Positions 27,472 to 34,643 of a stretch of DNA of 52,636 bases are shown here, piece after piece. The stretch lies in contig JAIPFM010000188.1 of the NCBI GenBank assembly GCA_021736645.1, positions 1-52,636 of the forward strand, written 5' to 3'. The position numbers and the translations under genes are program-made. Source of the DNA: Phycisphaerae bacterium (GTDB lineage: Bacteria > Planctomycetota > Phycisphaerae > Sedimentisphaerales > Anaerobacaceae). The notes beneath the pieces were generated by a model. That model was not told where the DNA came from. It did no database searches and worked only from the letters and a program-made list of their open reading frames with translations. Numbering within the stretch: the first letter of the stretch is position 1; every line of letters starts with the position of its first letter.

Positions 27472-28991
27472 GATTTGTGCTCCAAATCATTCGTATAGTC
27501 AAGGTGCATGAGCAGGTCCGTGCGACCGCACAGTTCGCCCACACTGCGCAGGCCCAGGCGACAGAGGATCTGGATGAACTCCTTGCGCCACGCATTGTAT
27601 AGATTGATCAGCCGTTGCGTGCCCCACTCAATATCCATCTGAGTCTGCAAAGTCGGGTCCGTGGTCGCGATGCCCCGGGGACATCCGCGCCCCGCTGAGC
27701 AGCGGGTACAGCGTACACACCCCAGTGCGATCAGCTCGGACGTGCCGATGACCACGCCGTCTGCACCCAGGGCAATGGCCTTGGCAATGTCATGCGCGTT
27801 GCGTATGCCGCCGCTGGCAATGAGGGTGACATCGTCGCGTGCGCCCTCGGCCTTGAGGAACCCATGCACCTTGGCAATGGCGTATTCGATCGGCATGGCA
27901 ATATTCTTCTTGGCAATATCCGGCGCTGCACCGGTCCCGCCGTATCCGCCGTCCAGATGAACAATATGCGTGCCTGCTGCATAACTGCCGATGGCCACCA
28001 TGTCCACGTCCGTGGGTGTGGAGACCTTGGACGAGACCAGGGCACGTCGGTTGATGTGTTTGATCCAGTCAATGTGCTTCATATGGTCTTCAATGGAATA
28101 CACACTGTGGAAGGGAAACGGTGAAAACAGGGAGATGCCCAGCATGGCCTCTCGCATCTTGGCCACGCTGACCGTATTTTTCTCGCCCAGCAGGTGGCCG
28201 CCCAGACCGGGTTTGGCACCCTGTGCATATTTGAACTCCACAATGGGCACGCGCTGAATGGTTTCTTCCCGAACACCAAAGAGGCCCGTGGCAATCTGCG
28301 TGATCACGTGATCGTCATACGGCCGCAGTCGCTCCATGTACCCGCCTTCACCGGAACAGGTAAACGTGTTCCAGGCTACGGCCACACGGGCCTTGGACAG
28401 TTGGGTGACATTGCTGACCGAGCCGAATGACATGCCGCCGCCGTACCAGGGGACATCGATCTTGACCTGGGGGCGACTGTCGCCGGTCCGGTTCAATTCG
28501 ATGCTGGTATCCACGTCCTCGGGCCGCACGGCCACGGCGAGTTTGTCCGGGTACTTGAATCGCAGGCGATCGAATCCGCCGCCCGAGTTGCCGCATTCAT
28601 ACTCGTAGCCGTATTCTGCCGGGGGGATGTCACCGGTTTCTGCCATCTTCCAGGTGGCCAGCATCATGTCGGCAGTCCAGCGACAGTCGCCCAGCACCTT
28701 CATGGCGGGATTCTCCACGAGACGCAAGGCCTTCTGCGGGCAGTGGGCCACACAGAAGTGATCCGTGGTTTCACAGGCCGTGCCGATACAGAGGTCAAGA
28801 CACGGCTCTGCGAAATATTTGTAGCCCGGCTTTTTGACATGCACGCCATGGGGACAGACTTCGACACACCTGCCACACTTGGTGCAGTCGTGGCTGCGGC
28901 GAATGATCGTCTTGGAGATCTCATTGCGATAACGGGACGGCGCAGGCCGGATGTCACGGCTGACCTGTGTCTGCGGGACGCGCGTCTTCAA
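27468..28991 (-). CDS. Glutamate-synthase-like FMN/FeS synthase subunit (canonical copy)
   Basis: About 507 residues. There is no ATG near the expected start; the TTG at 28991 is the only standard start after the previous stop at 29020, so the start is uncertain. The N-terminus has a ferredoxin-like part (CTKCGRCVEVCPHGVHV, then Cys residues in CLDLCIGTACETTDHFCVAHC). The rest is the FMN domain of glutamate synthase: DVPWYGGGMSFGSVS, FKYAQGAKPGLGGHL, HLDGGYGGTGAAP, ASGGIRNAHDIAKAIALGAD, and the 3Fe-4S site GCVRCTRCSAGRGCPRGIA. It should receive ammonia and an electron pair to aminate a 2-oxo acid. It is coupled to the amidotransferase gene by an ATGA overlap. This is the archaeal-type stand-alone layout. 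Confidence 0.85.
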   Translation of the reverse strand: MKTRVPQTQVSRDIRPAPSRYRNEISKTIIRRSHDCTKCGRCVEVCPHGVHVKKPGYKYFAEPCLDLCIGTACETTDHFCVAHCPQKALRLVENPAMKVLGDCRWTADMMLATWKMAETGDIPPAEYGYEYECGNSGGGFDRLRFKYPDKLAVAVRPEDVDTSIELNRTGDSRPQVKIDVPWYGGGMSFGSVSNVTQLSKARVAVAWNTFTCSGEGGYMERLRPYDDHVITQIATGLFGVREETIQRVPIVEFKYAQGAKPGLGGHLLGEKNTVSVAKMREAMLGISLFSPFPFHSVYSIEDHMKHIDWIKHINRRALVSSKVSTPTDVDMVAIGSYAAGTHIVHLDGGYGGTGAAPDIAKKNIAMPIEYAIAKVHGFLKAEGARDDVTLIASGGIRNAHDIAKAIALGADGVVIGTSELIALGCVRCTRCSAGRGCPRGIATTDPTLQTQMDIEWGTQRLINLYNAWRKEFIQILCRLGLRSVGELCGRTDLLMHLDYTNDLEHKS

Positions 28992-29019
28992 CGTGTTTTC
29001 CGGTAAGACGTCCTTGAGG

Positions 29020-30411
29020 TTATTTTCTTGTACCGAACAGTTTGCCAAAGGTGTCCTCCTCAAGCTCTTTAAAAAACATACCGCGACCCACATCACCCCT
29101 GAGTCGGCGGGCTTCACGCATACCCATGGCCCCCATGACCTCCACCAATTGGTCATGCCAGGCTGACACAAGATTGGTCATACGGCCCACGCCGTAGGCC
29201 GTGTTAATGGATTCAAGTTGTGCGGGACAGTGCATCCCGGGTTCACAGCTATGACACAGTTGGCACTCCAGGGCGATCATCAGCGGCAGACTCATGGCCA
29301 CCAGATCTGCGCCGCAAATGATAGCCTTGGCCATGTGTTCAGCCAGGGCAATGCCTCCACTGGACATGAGTGTCACCTGGTCTCGCGTGCCACTCTCGAT
29401 CAGCGCCACGTGAGTCTCACGTAGAATATCCTTGATGAATCGTGGTTGGGACACTCCGATTTCGTTCCCATTGGGGTCTGCGGCGATGTGCAGCATTTCA
29501 ATGGCCGGCAGGTTCGCCAGTTCGATGGCACGCTGACTGCCTCCGGCACCCAGCATCACCTTGATCGACACCACCAGATGGGGACAGTCTTTTTTGATCG
29601 CGGCAATCCGTTTCAACACGTCGGGTCCATCGGGCAGCTCTATCAGCCGTGTCTGATTCAGGACATCCCGAGGCAGTTCTGGTCCATCGGGGTGTAGATG
29701 AAACGCCACGTGCGGCAAATACGTCTCGGCAAAGGGCCAGGCGCACGAATCCATGATCGCGATCAGACCGGTACGGGCCGCCGTTTCTCGAAACAGAGGG
29801 TCGAGTTCCGGCAGGGTGTGGTCCGGAGACGCCATGTCAATGATCAGAGGCATGGGCAGGGACACCAGAGGGCCATCCGAGTCCATTAATGCCTGGCCTT
29901 CAAAGGCCAGGAAGGGGCGTTTTCTGCCGAGATCCACGGAGGTGCTGATGTACTCGCGTCCGTGAATGCCGTCACGTGTGGGCCTGACAATCTCCGACAT
30001 GTCGGTCCACATCGAATCAAAGCCGGGCCCTGAAAACGGGCCGCGATATCCAGCGCCGGATACCGGGATCTTGGCGGTCTCTGCCTGCATCCATGTGGTC
30101 TGAATGATGTCAGGCGTCCAGTAGCTGTTGCCCAGGGCCTCGTAGATGGGATTGACCTCCAGGCTCAAGAGGGCCTTGGTGCAGTTCTGCACGCAGGAAA
30201 AGCAGCCCATACAGTCAAAGAACAGGGCGTCCACATCTTTCATGTCATGGATGTAGCCCGCTTCTTCTCTGTGGCGATCATACACGCAGGCCTTTTTGAC
30301 GCAGTTGTGACACCGACAACAGTCTTCCCGCCAGTCCACGATACCGTACTTGCCGATACGCGGCCTCCGCGGCGGGATGGGTTTTGTTTGTATGTGATAT
30401 TTTTCGGGCAT
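29020..30411 (-). CDS. Divergent glutamate-synthase-like FMN/FeS protein
   Basis: 463 residues. N-terminal cysteines CCRCHNCVKKACVYD and DCMGCFSCVQNCTKA form two ferredoxin-type sites. The C-terminal half retains the frame of a glutamate synthase FMN domain (SSGGIALAEHMAKAIICGAD) and a cysteine cluster (CQLCHSCEPGMHCPAQ). The usual ketoacid/FMN motifs, such as GAKPGxGG and GHDGGTGA, are replaced by unrelated sequence (SIKVMLGAGGSQRAIELANL). It is therefore probably a non-catalytic or altered partner of the canonical subunit encoded next to it. No ribosome site is visible; the ATG follows a run of A and a heptamer tract. It lies between metF and the canonical synthase subunit on the same strand. 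Confidence 0.75.
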   Translation of the reverse strand: MPEKYHIQTKPIPPRRPRIGKYGIVDWREDCCRCHNCVKKACVYDRHREEAGYIHDMKDVDALFFDCMGCFSCVQNCTKALLSLEVNPIYEALGNSYWTPDIIQTTWMQAETAKIPVSGAGYRGPFSGPGFDSMWTDMSEIVRPTRDGIHGREYISTSVDLGRKRPFLAFEGQALMDSDGPLVSLPMPLIIDMASPDHTLPELDPLFRETAARTGLIAIMDSCAWPFAETYLPHVAFHLHPDGPELPRDVLNQTRLIELPDGPDVLKRIAAIKKDCPHLVVSIKVMLGAGGSQRAIELANLPAIEMLHIAADPNGNEIGVSQPRFIKDILRETHVALIESGTRDQVTLMSSGGIALAEHMAKAIICGADLVAMSLPLMIALECQLCHSCEPGMHCPAQLESINTAYGVGRMTNLVSAWHDQLVEVMGAMGMREARRLRGDVGRGMFFKELEEDTFGKLFGTRK

Positions 30412-30420
30412 CGTTTTTTT

Positions 30421-30455
30421 GGTTGCCAGTTTCTGGTTATTGGTTGTTGGTTACA
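30421..30455. repeat. 7-nt-phased tract between metF and the next gene
   Basis: Plus-strand heptamers GGTTGCC AGTTTCT, then GGTTATT GGTTGTT and GGTTACA, are in perfect 7-base register. The last overlaps the metF stop codon (30451-30453). A T-run precedes it. Confidence 0.6.
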
Positions 30456-31347
30456 GGCCCGCGGCCCTTGTCAGGTCAGGTACCAGGGCTTCTTTGCCGC
30501 CGGACAGGATATGGAGGCCTCTGACGCCGTCCAGCTTTTTGATTTTACCGATGATCTCGGCGCAGAGGGCTATGCCTTCCTTCTGTGGATCGCTCGCCTG
30601 TTTCAGTCGGTCAATCACGGCATCAGGAATGCGAAAATCCGTAAACGTGTCACGCAGTTGCTCGGCTTCCGTGGCATCACACAGCGGCATCACACCTGCC
30701 AGGATTGCGGTTTGTTCGGTCAAGCCTTCTGCGTGGGCTGCGCTGAGCCACTCTTCAAAGGCAGGCACATCAAAGATCGCCTGGGTCTGGATGAACTTTG
30801 CACCGGCCTGAATCTTCTTGGCAAGACGCATCATGTTCAATGCCATCGGTCGCAGATAAGGATTGGCCACGGCACCCACCAGCATGGAGAACTTCTGTGT
30901 GATCCGGGTACCATCGATCAGTACACCTTCGTGACACATTTTTGTGACGGCCGCACAGAGCTGAATGGAATCGATATCGTAGACATTGGCTGATTCTGGG
31001 CATGCGGTCAGGGTCTGGTGATAGCCGGACAGGCAGAGCACGTTTTTGATGCCCAGGGATGCAGCCCCCAGGATATCCGACTGCAGGGCAATGCGGTTTC
31101 TGTCGCGCGTGACAATTTGATACACGGGCTCCACACCCATTCGATCCAGTGTCACGGAAACGGCCAGGCTGGATGTGACAACCCCGAATGGATTATCAGA
31201 GACGTTCACTGCCACCGCAGTCTCGCCCAGGGCGGAAAAAGTGGAGCTACTTTTGGATGCATCCATGCCAACACCAGGCAGGTACTCTGCGGTTGTAAAG
31301 AATTTACCACTGTCGATGCACTGTGCAAGTTTGCTGTCTGGCTTCAT
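30451..31347 (-). CDS. metF: 5,10-methylenetetrahydrofolate reductase catalytic subunit
   Basis: 298 residues from the ATG at 31347, which has GGATC upstream and lies 11 bases after the mvhD-like stop; the long frame upstream is an overlap with that gene. The protein begins FFTTAEYLPGVGMDASK and continues with VYQIVTRDRNRIALQSDILG, VLCLSGYHQTL, VGAVANPYLRPMALNMMRLA and AGAKFIQTQAIFDVPAFEEW, the MetF TIM barrel with its folate and FAD contacts. It reduces methylene-THF to methyl-THF. The presence of MetV, HdrABC and MvhD in the operon argues that electrons come through the Hdr complex rather than directly from NAD(P)H. The product methyl-THF may feed methionine synthesis or a Wood-Ljungdahl-type path; no carbon monoxide dehydrogenase or acetyl-CoA synthase gene is in view. 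Confidence 0.9.
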   Translation of the reverse strand: MKPDSKLAQCIDSGKFFTTAEYLPGVGMDASKSSSTFSALGETAVAVNVSDNPFGVVTSSLAVSVTLDRMGVEPVYQIVTRDRNRIALQSDILGAASLGIKNVLCLSGYHQTLTACPESANVYDIDSIQLCAAVTKMCHEGVLIDGTRITQKFSMLVGAVANPYLRPMALNMMRLAKKIQAGAKFIQTQAIFDVPAFEEWLSAAHAEGLTEQTAILAGVMPLCDATEAEQLRDTFTDFRIPDAVIDRLKQASDPQKEGIALCAEIIGKIKKLDGVRGLHILSGGKEALVPDLTRAAGL

Positions 31348-31358
31348 ATATTGAGATC

Positions 31359-31802
31359 CTAAGAGTCTGACTTGATAAGGTTTTCGGCGACTGTGCCTGG
31401 GGTGTTGTTGCTGTGAAGCCGGGCACTGACCTGGGCACGGAAGGCGTTGATTTTCCGGATCATGCCCTCCATGCCATCGGCGTCTCTCTGGACCACCGTA
31501 ACGCGGCCTTGCCCCAGGCCAATCTCTTCGAGCAGTGATGCCACAGCTTGTGCCCGCTTCTGTGCTCGCATATTGCCTTCGAGATGACGACATTCATTGG
31601 GCTCACACATCACGATCGCGGCCCCATGGGCCCCGGTTTCAAAGGCCTTCATCAGGTAGGGCACATCCAGCTTGCCTGAACAGGGCAGACTCAGTGCCTT
31701 GATGCCTTCACTCCGGAGTTTCTGGTTGAAGGCGGACAACTCTTCCCCGACGAGGCTGTTTGAACAGTAAAACACATACAATTTCAAGGATTGGGTATTC
31801 AT
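31359..31802 (-). CDS. Second, divergent MvhD-like protein
   Basis: 147 residues. The family order is retained: a first strand LYVFYCSNSLVGEELSAF, then ALSLPCSGKLDVPYLMKAFE, then IVMCEPNECRHLEGNMRAQK. Cysteines remain in the middle and last motifs, but the N-terminal CCNYC motif of the other copy is reduced to a single Cys followed by SNSL, so the 2Fe-2S cluster may be absent or differently bound. It comes just before metF, whereas the canonical MvhD comes just before metV. Each half of the reductase may have its own MvhD partner, by inference. A 41-base gap separates it from the small upstream protein. Confidence 0.8.
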   Translation of the reverse strand: MNTQSLKLYVFYCSNSLVGEELSAFNQKLRSEGIKALSLPCSGKLDVPYLMKAFETGAHGAAIVMCEPNECRHLEGNMRAQKRAQAVASLLEEIGLGQGRVTVVQRDADGMEGMIRKINAFRAQVSARLHSNNTPGTVAENLIKSDS

Positions 31803-31843
31803 AAGAATCTGCTCAAGTCAACCAGGCTGTCGCTCCATACCTT

Positions 31844-32155
31844 TTACAATGTCTCGGACGATTCCCGGCTGTACCGCTTGGCAAAGTTCAGGGTGTGCCG
31901 TAATGTCCACATCTTCTGCAAAAACACCGTCCATCCACACGACGGCTCGAAACCACTCTCGAGCTTGACCAGTGCAGCGGATTCGTCTGCGCAGTCCAAT
32001 TCGGCCCACAATTCATCCCACACATTGATCGCATCCTGAATCAGCCCGTTGGTCACATGCTTGAAGTCCCGCAATTCTTTGGGGGACAATGACCTCTGGG
32101 AATTCGATTCCACCAGGTTGGCCTTTGGCTTTGCCGTATCACGCGTTTCAGACAT
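31844..32155 (-). CDS. Small unknown protein at the head of the Hdr/MetF operon
   Basis: 103 residues. The ATG at 32155 has GAGG five to six bases upstream and lies about 37 bases after a candidate sigma-54 promoter. The N-terminal third is polar (TRDTAKPKANLVESNSQRS). The remainder is helical with many aromatics (LIQDAINVWDELWAELDCAD, GWTVFLQKMWTLRHTLNFAK) and two cysteines. There is no signal peptide or recognised motif. Position suggests an accessory or regulatory protein of the complex. I do not recognise the family. Confidence 0.6.
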   Translation of the reverse strand: MSETRDTAKPKANLVESNSQRSLSPKELRDFKHVTNGLIQDAINVWDELWAELDCADESAALVKLESGFEPSCGWTVFLQKMWTLRHTLNFAKRYSRESSETL

Positions 32156-32191
32156 TGGTGCCTCATCAGTTCAATGATTTATGTCCTCTGG

Positions 32192-32207
32192 AACAAACCA
32201 TGTGCCA
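32192..32207 (-). promoter_or_regulatory. Candidate sigma-54 (-24/-12) promoter of the Hdr/MetF operon
   Basis: On the minus strand TGGCACA, four bases, then TTGTT. The -24 element matches the consensus TGGCACR exactly and the GG-to-G spacing is right. The -12 element has GT where GC is usual, which weakens the call. Expected transcription start is near 32180, giving a leader of about 25 bases with GAGG. A sigma-54-dependent activator is encoded at 34644-36959. Confidence 0.5.
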
Positions 32208-32619
32208 AAAATGTGAGGCATGAGACAATAAAGTCCTAATGGATTCAGGGTGAAGCACTTAATAAAGTTAATTGACCACCCTTCCAGTGCTCGACAATCA
32301 TGGTTCGGGCTTGATTGAGTCCTATTGGTCTAAAAAAAAGACCAATAATCAAAAAAAGCCTTGTAGTCACAGTAAAGAACTAGGTTTACATTGATGTGGT
32401 GTGTTTTGAGGGCTGGCAATTAATCACCAGCCCCACTCCAACGAAATGGCCAGAAGCCTTGGAGGAATCCCCCCATTTATGGGGGAATCCGCCCTCGTAT
32501 TTTTCAGGGAATGTTCTTGACGTGACGGAGACAGATTCGGAAAATTTTATTGCACCTTTGGATGGTTGTGCTCAGAGTGTTCCCTGGAAAACTCAGGATA
32601 ATCAAGCAAGGAGGTATCT
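32208..32619. other. Intergenic region between the Hdr/MetF operon and the GH13 gene
   Basis: No gene is seen in these 412 bases. Three hairpins are visible: TATTGGTC/GACCAATA (32323-32347) around an A8-containing loop; GGGCTGG/CCAGCCC (32410-32433); and CCCCCA/TGGGGG (32470-32485) flanked by direct GGAATCC repeats. None has a following T-run on the plus strand. AAGGAGGT at 32608-32615 serves the GH13 start. The 5' part is AT-rich and may hold the GH13 promoter, which I could not define. Confidence 0.5.
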
Positions 32620-34584
32620 ATGTCCTACACTGAAACCCTGCTCAATCAAACGCGGCCTGCCAGTCTTCTCGCCATCCCCAGACCTGCAGGCGAATCCGTT
32701 TACCCCTCTCCTTCTGATTGGAGAGATGAGGTCCTTTACTTCCTCCTTCCGGACCGGTTCAGCGATGCGGGGGAGGATGGCCGGCCCCTGCTCGACCGCC
32801 ACCACCGTGAAGCGGCGCGCCCTGTACCGTCCCATGCCCAGACCTGGCGCTGGGACCTCTGGGCCCGGTCAGGGGCAGAGCGATGGCAAGGCGGGACGCT
32901 CCGGGGTATCCGGTCCAAGCTGGACTACCTCAAGGAGCTCGGTGTCACGGCCCTGTGGATTGGACCTGTATTCAAGCAGCGAGGCAATCTGAATACCTAT
33001 CACGGTTACGGCATCCAGGACTTCCTGGACGTGGATCCCCATCTGGGGACACGCCAGGATCTGGTGGATCTGGTGGCTGCGGCCCATGCCAAGGAGCTCC
33101 GAATCATCCTGGACATCATCTTCAATCATTCAGGGGCCAACTTCGACTACCGGGTGAATGACCAGCGCGTGCGCCAGCCTGCCTTCCTCCCCTGGCCGGA
33201 TTTTTACCACGCCATTGCCTGGTCCGGGCCGGATGAGCAGCCGCTGGACGCAGTTCATGAGCCTGATGATGGCGTGTGGCCCAAGGAACTGCAGGACCCT
33301 GCCTGTTACACCCGTGCCGGTACCGGCAACCTGGGCAAGGGATCGATCGAGGATGACCATGCCGAGCACAAACGTACGGACTTCTTTGACCTGCGGGACT
33401 TCAATCTGGATCCCGCCCCGGGCGGCAACGGGCCGGATACCCTGAATTTGCTGGCCCAGTGCTACAAGTACTGGATTGCCCTGACGGACTGTGACGGATT
33501 TCGCATCGACACCCTGAAGCACGTGTCCTTTGAGAGTGGTCGCAACTTCTGCGGCGCGATCAAAGAGTTTGCCGCCAGGCTGGGCAAGCACGACTTCTTC
33601 CTGGCTGGTGAGGTGGCTGGTGGCGATCGTAATCAAGATAGATATCTGGATGTGCTGGGACTGAATCTCAATGCCACCCTCGACATTGGGGAAATGCGCC
33701 CGACCCTGACGCAAGTGGCCAAGGGCCTCGTCTGTCCTGTGGCCTATTTCGATGGATTCGATCCGGGCAAGGCAGTCATGGGATCGCACCGAAACCTCGG
33801 CAGGCACCACGTCTCCATCCTGGACGATCACGACCATGTGTTTGGCGCAAAGGTCAGGTTCTCCAGTGATTCTGCCTCGGATCACCAGGTGGCAGTGGGT
33901 TCGGCAATACAACTGTTCACCCTGGGCATCCCCTGCATCTACTACGGCTCCGAGCAGGCCCTCGCCGGACCAGAGACCTCTCAACGTCACTACCTGCCTG
34001 ATTGGGCAGGCTCGGATCGCTATCTCCGTGAGGCCATGTTCGGTCCGGAACACCCGCGCAGGGCCGGCAAGGCCGGGCTGGTGTCCGGCCCCGAAGGTGT
34101 CGATACAGACCTGCCGGGCTTTGGCCCGTTTGGTACTGCAGGGCAGCACTGTTTCGATGCGCAGTCACCTGCCTATCTGCGCATCGCTGCCATGAATGCC
34201 ACGCGCAAGGAGCATCCGGTCCTGCGATGCGGGCGTCAATATTTGCGGCCCACCGCCTTTTTGAACCGGGGATTCGGTGTCCATGGCCCCGGTGAAATCC
34301 TGGCGTGGTCGCGTATCCTTGATGACGAGGAGGCACTCTGTATCGTGAATACCCATGGGGCAGAGGCGAGGGGCGCAGACGTCACCGTTGATCCGGGCCT
34401 CAACAAACCTGGCAGTGCCATGACCGTGGTCCTCAACACGGCCCAGTCAGGGCATGTTGCCCCGGACAATCTGTACCCTGTAAGGTCCAAAGTCCCGGTG
34501 CAGCGTGCGCCGAATGGCAGGGCCTATGTGGCCATTCGAGGTCTGCCGGCCTCCGAGGTTCTGGTTCTGAAGAACCACGCCTGA
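32620..34584 (+). CDS. Cytoplasmic alpha-amylase family (GH13) glycosidase
   Basis: 654 residues, ATG five bases after AAGGAGGT. It has no signal peptide. It opens with VLYFLLPDRFSD and GTLRGIRSKLDYLKELGVTA, LWIGPVF, the first strands of a GH13 barrel. Motif I is ILDIIFNHSG, motif II is DGFRIDTLKHV with nucleophile Asp297, the acid/base is Glu331 in FLAGEVAGG, and motif IV is ILDDHDHVFG with Asp405. A C-terminal beta domain follows from about 560. It should act on alpha-1,4 or related glucans, maltodextrins, sucrose or trehalose-like sugars. Cytoplasmic location suggests intracellular glucan turnover. The exact specificity cannot be read. It is monocistronic and converges on the sigma-54 activator gene. 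Confidence 0.88.
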   Translation: MSYTETLLNQTRPASLLAIPRPAGESVYPSPSDWRDEVLYFLLPDRFSDAGEDGRPLLDRHHREAARPVPSHAQTWRWDLWARSGAERWQGGTLRGIRSKLDYLKELGVTALWIGPVFKQRGNLNTYHGYGIQDFLDVDPHLGTRQDLVDLVAAAHAKELRIILDIIFNHSGANFDYRVNDQRVRQPAFLPWPDFYHAIAWSGPDEQPLDAVHEPDDGVWPKELQDPACYTRAGTGNLGKGSIEDDHAEHKRTDFFDLRDFNLDPAPGGNGPDTLNLLAQCYKYWIALTDCDGFRIDTLKHVSFESGRNFCGAIKEFAARLGKHDFFLAGEVAGGDRNQDRYLDVLGLNLNATLDIGEMRPTLTQVAKGLVCPVAYFDGFDPGKAVMGSHRNLGRHHVSILDDHDHVFGAKVRFSSDSASDHQVAVGSAIQLFTLGIPCIYYGSEQALAGPETSQRHYLPDWAGSDRYLREAMFGPEHPRRAGKAGLVSGPEGVDTDLPGFGPFGTAGQHCFDAQSPAYLRIAAMNATRKEHPVLRCGRQYLRPTAFLNRGFGVHGPGEILAWSRILDDEEALCIVNTHGAEARGADVTVDPGLNKPGSAMTVVLNTAQSGHVAPDNLYPVRSKVPVQRAPNGRAYVAIRGLPASEVLVLKNHA

Positions 34585-34643
34585 CCTGGTCAGCCACGCG
34601 TTGAGGTCGTGCGGAAGCAGGGATGATTTGCAGCGCTTGCGGG

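Noticed and set aside
32396-32992. Plus-strand frame overlapping the start of the GH13 gene
   Set aside because: It is in a different frame from the GH13 gene, which has a strong ribosome site and complete catalytic motifs; the upstream part is noncoding hairpin-rich DNA.
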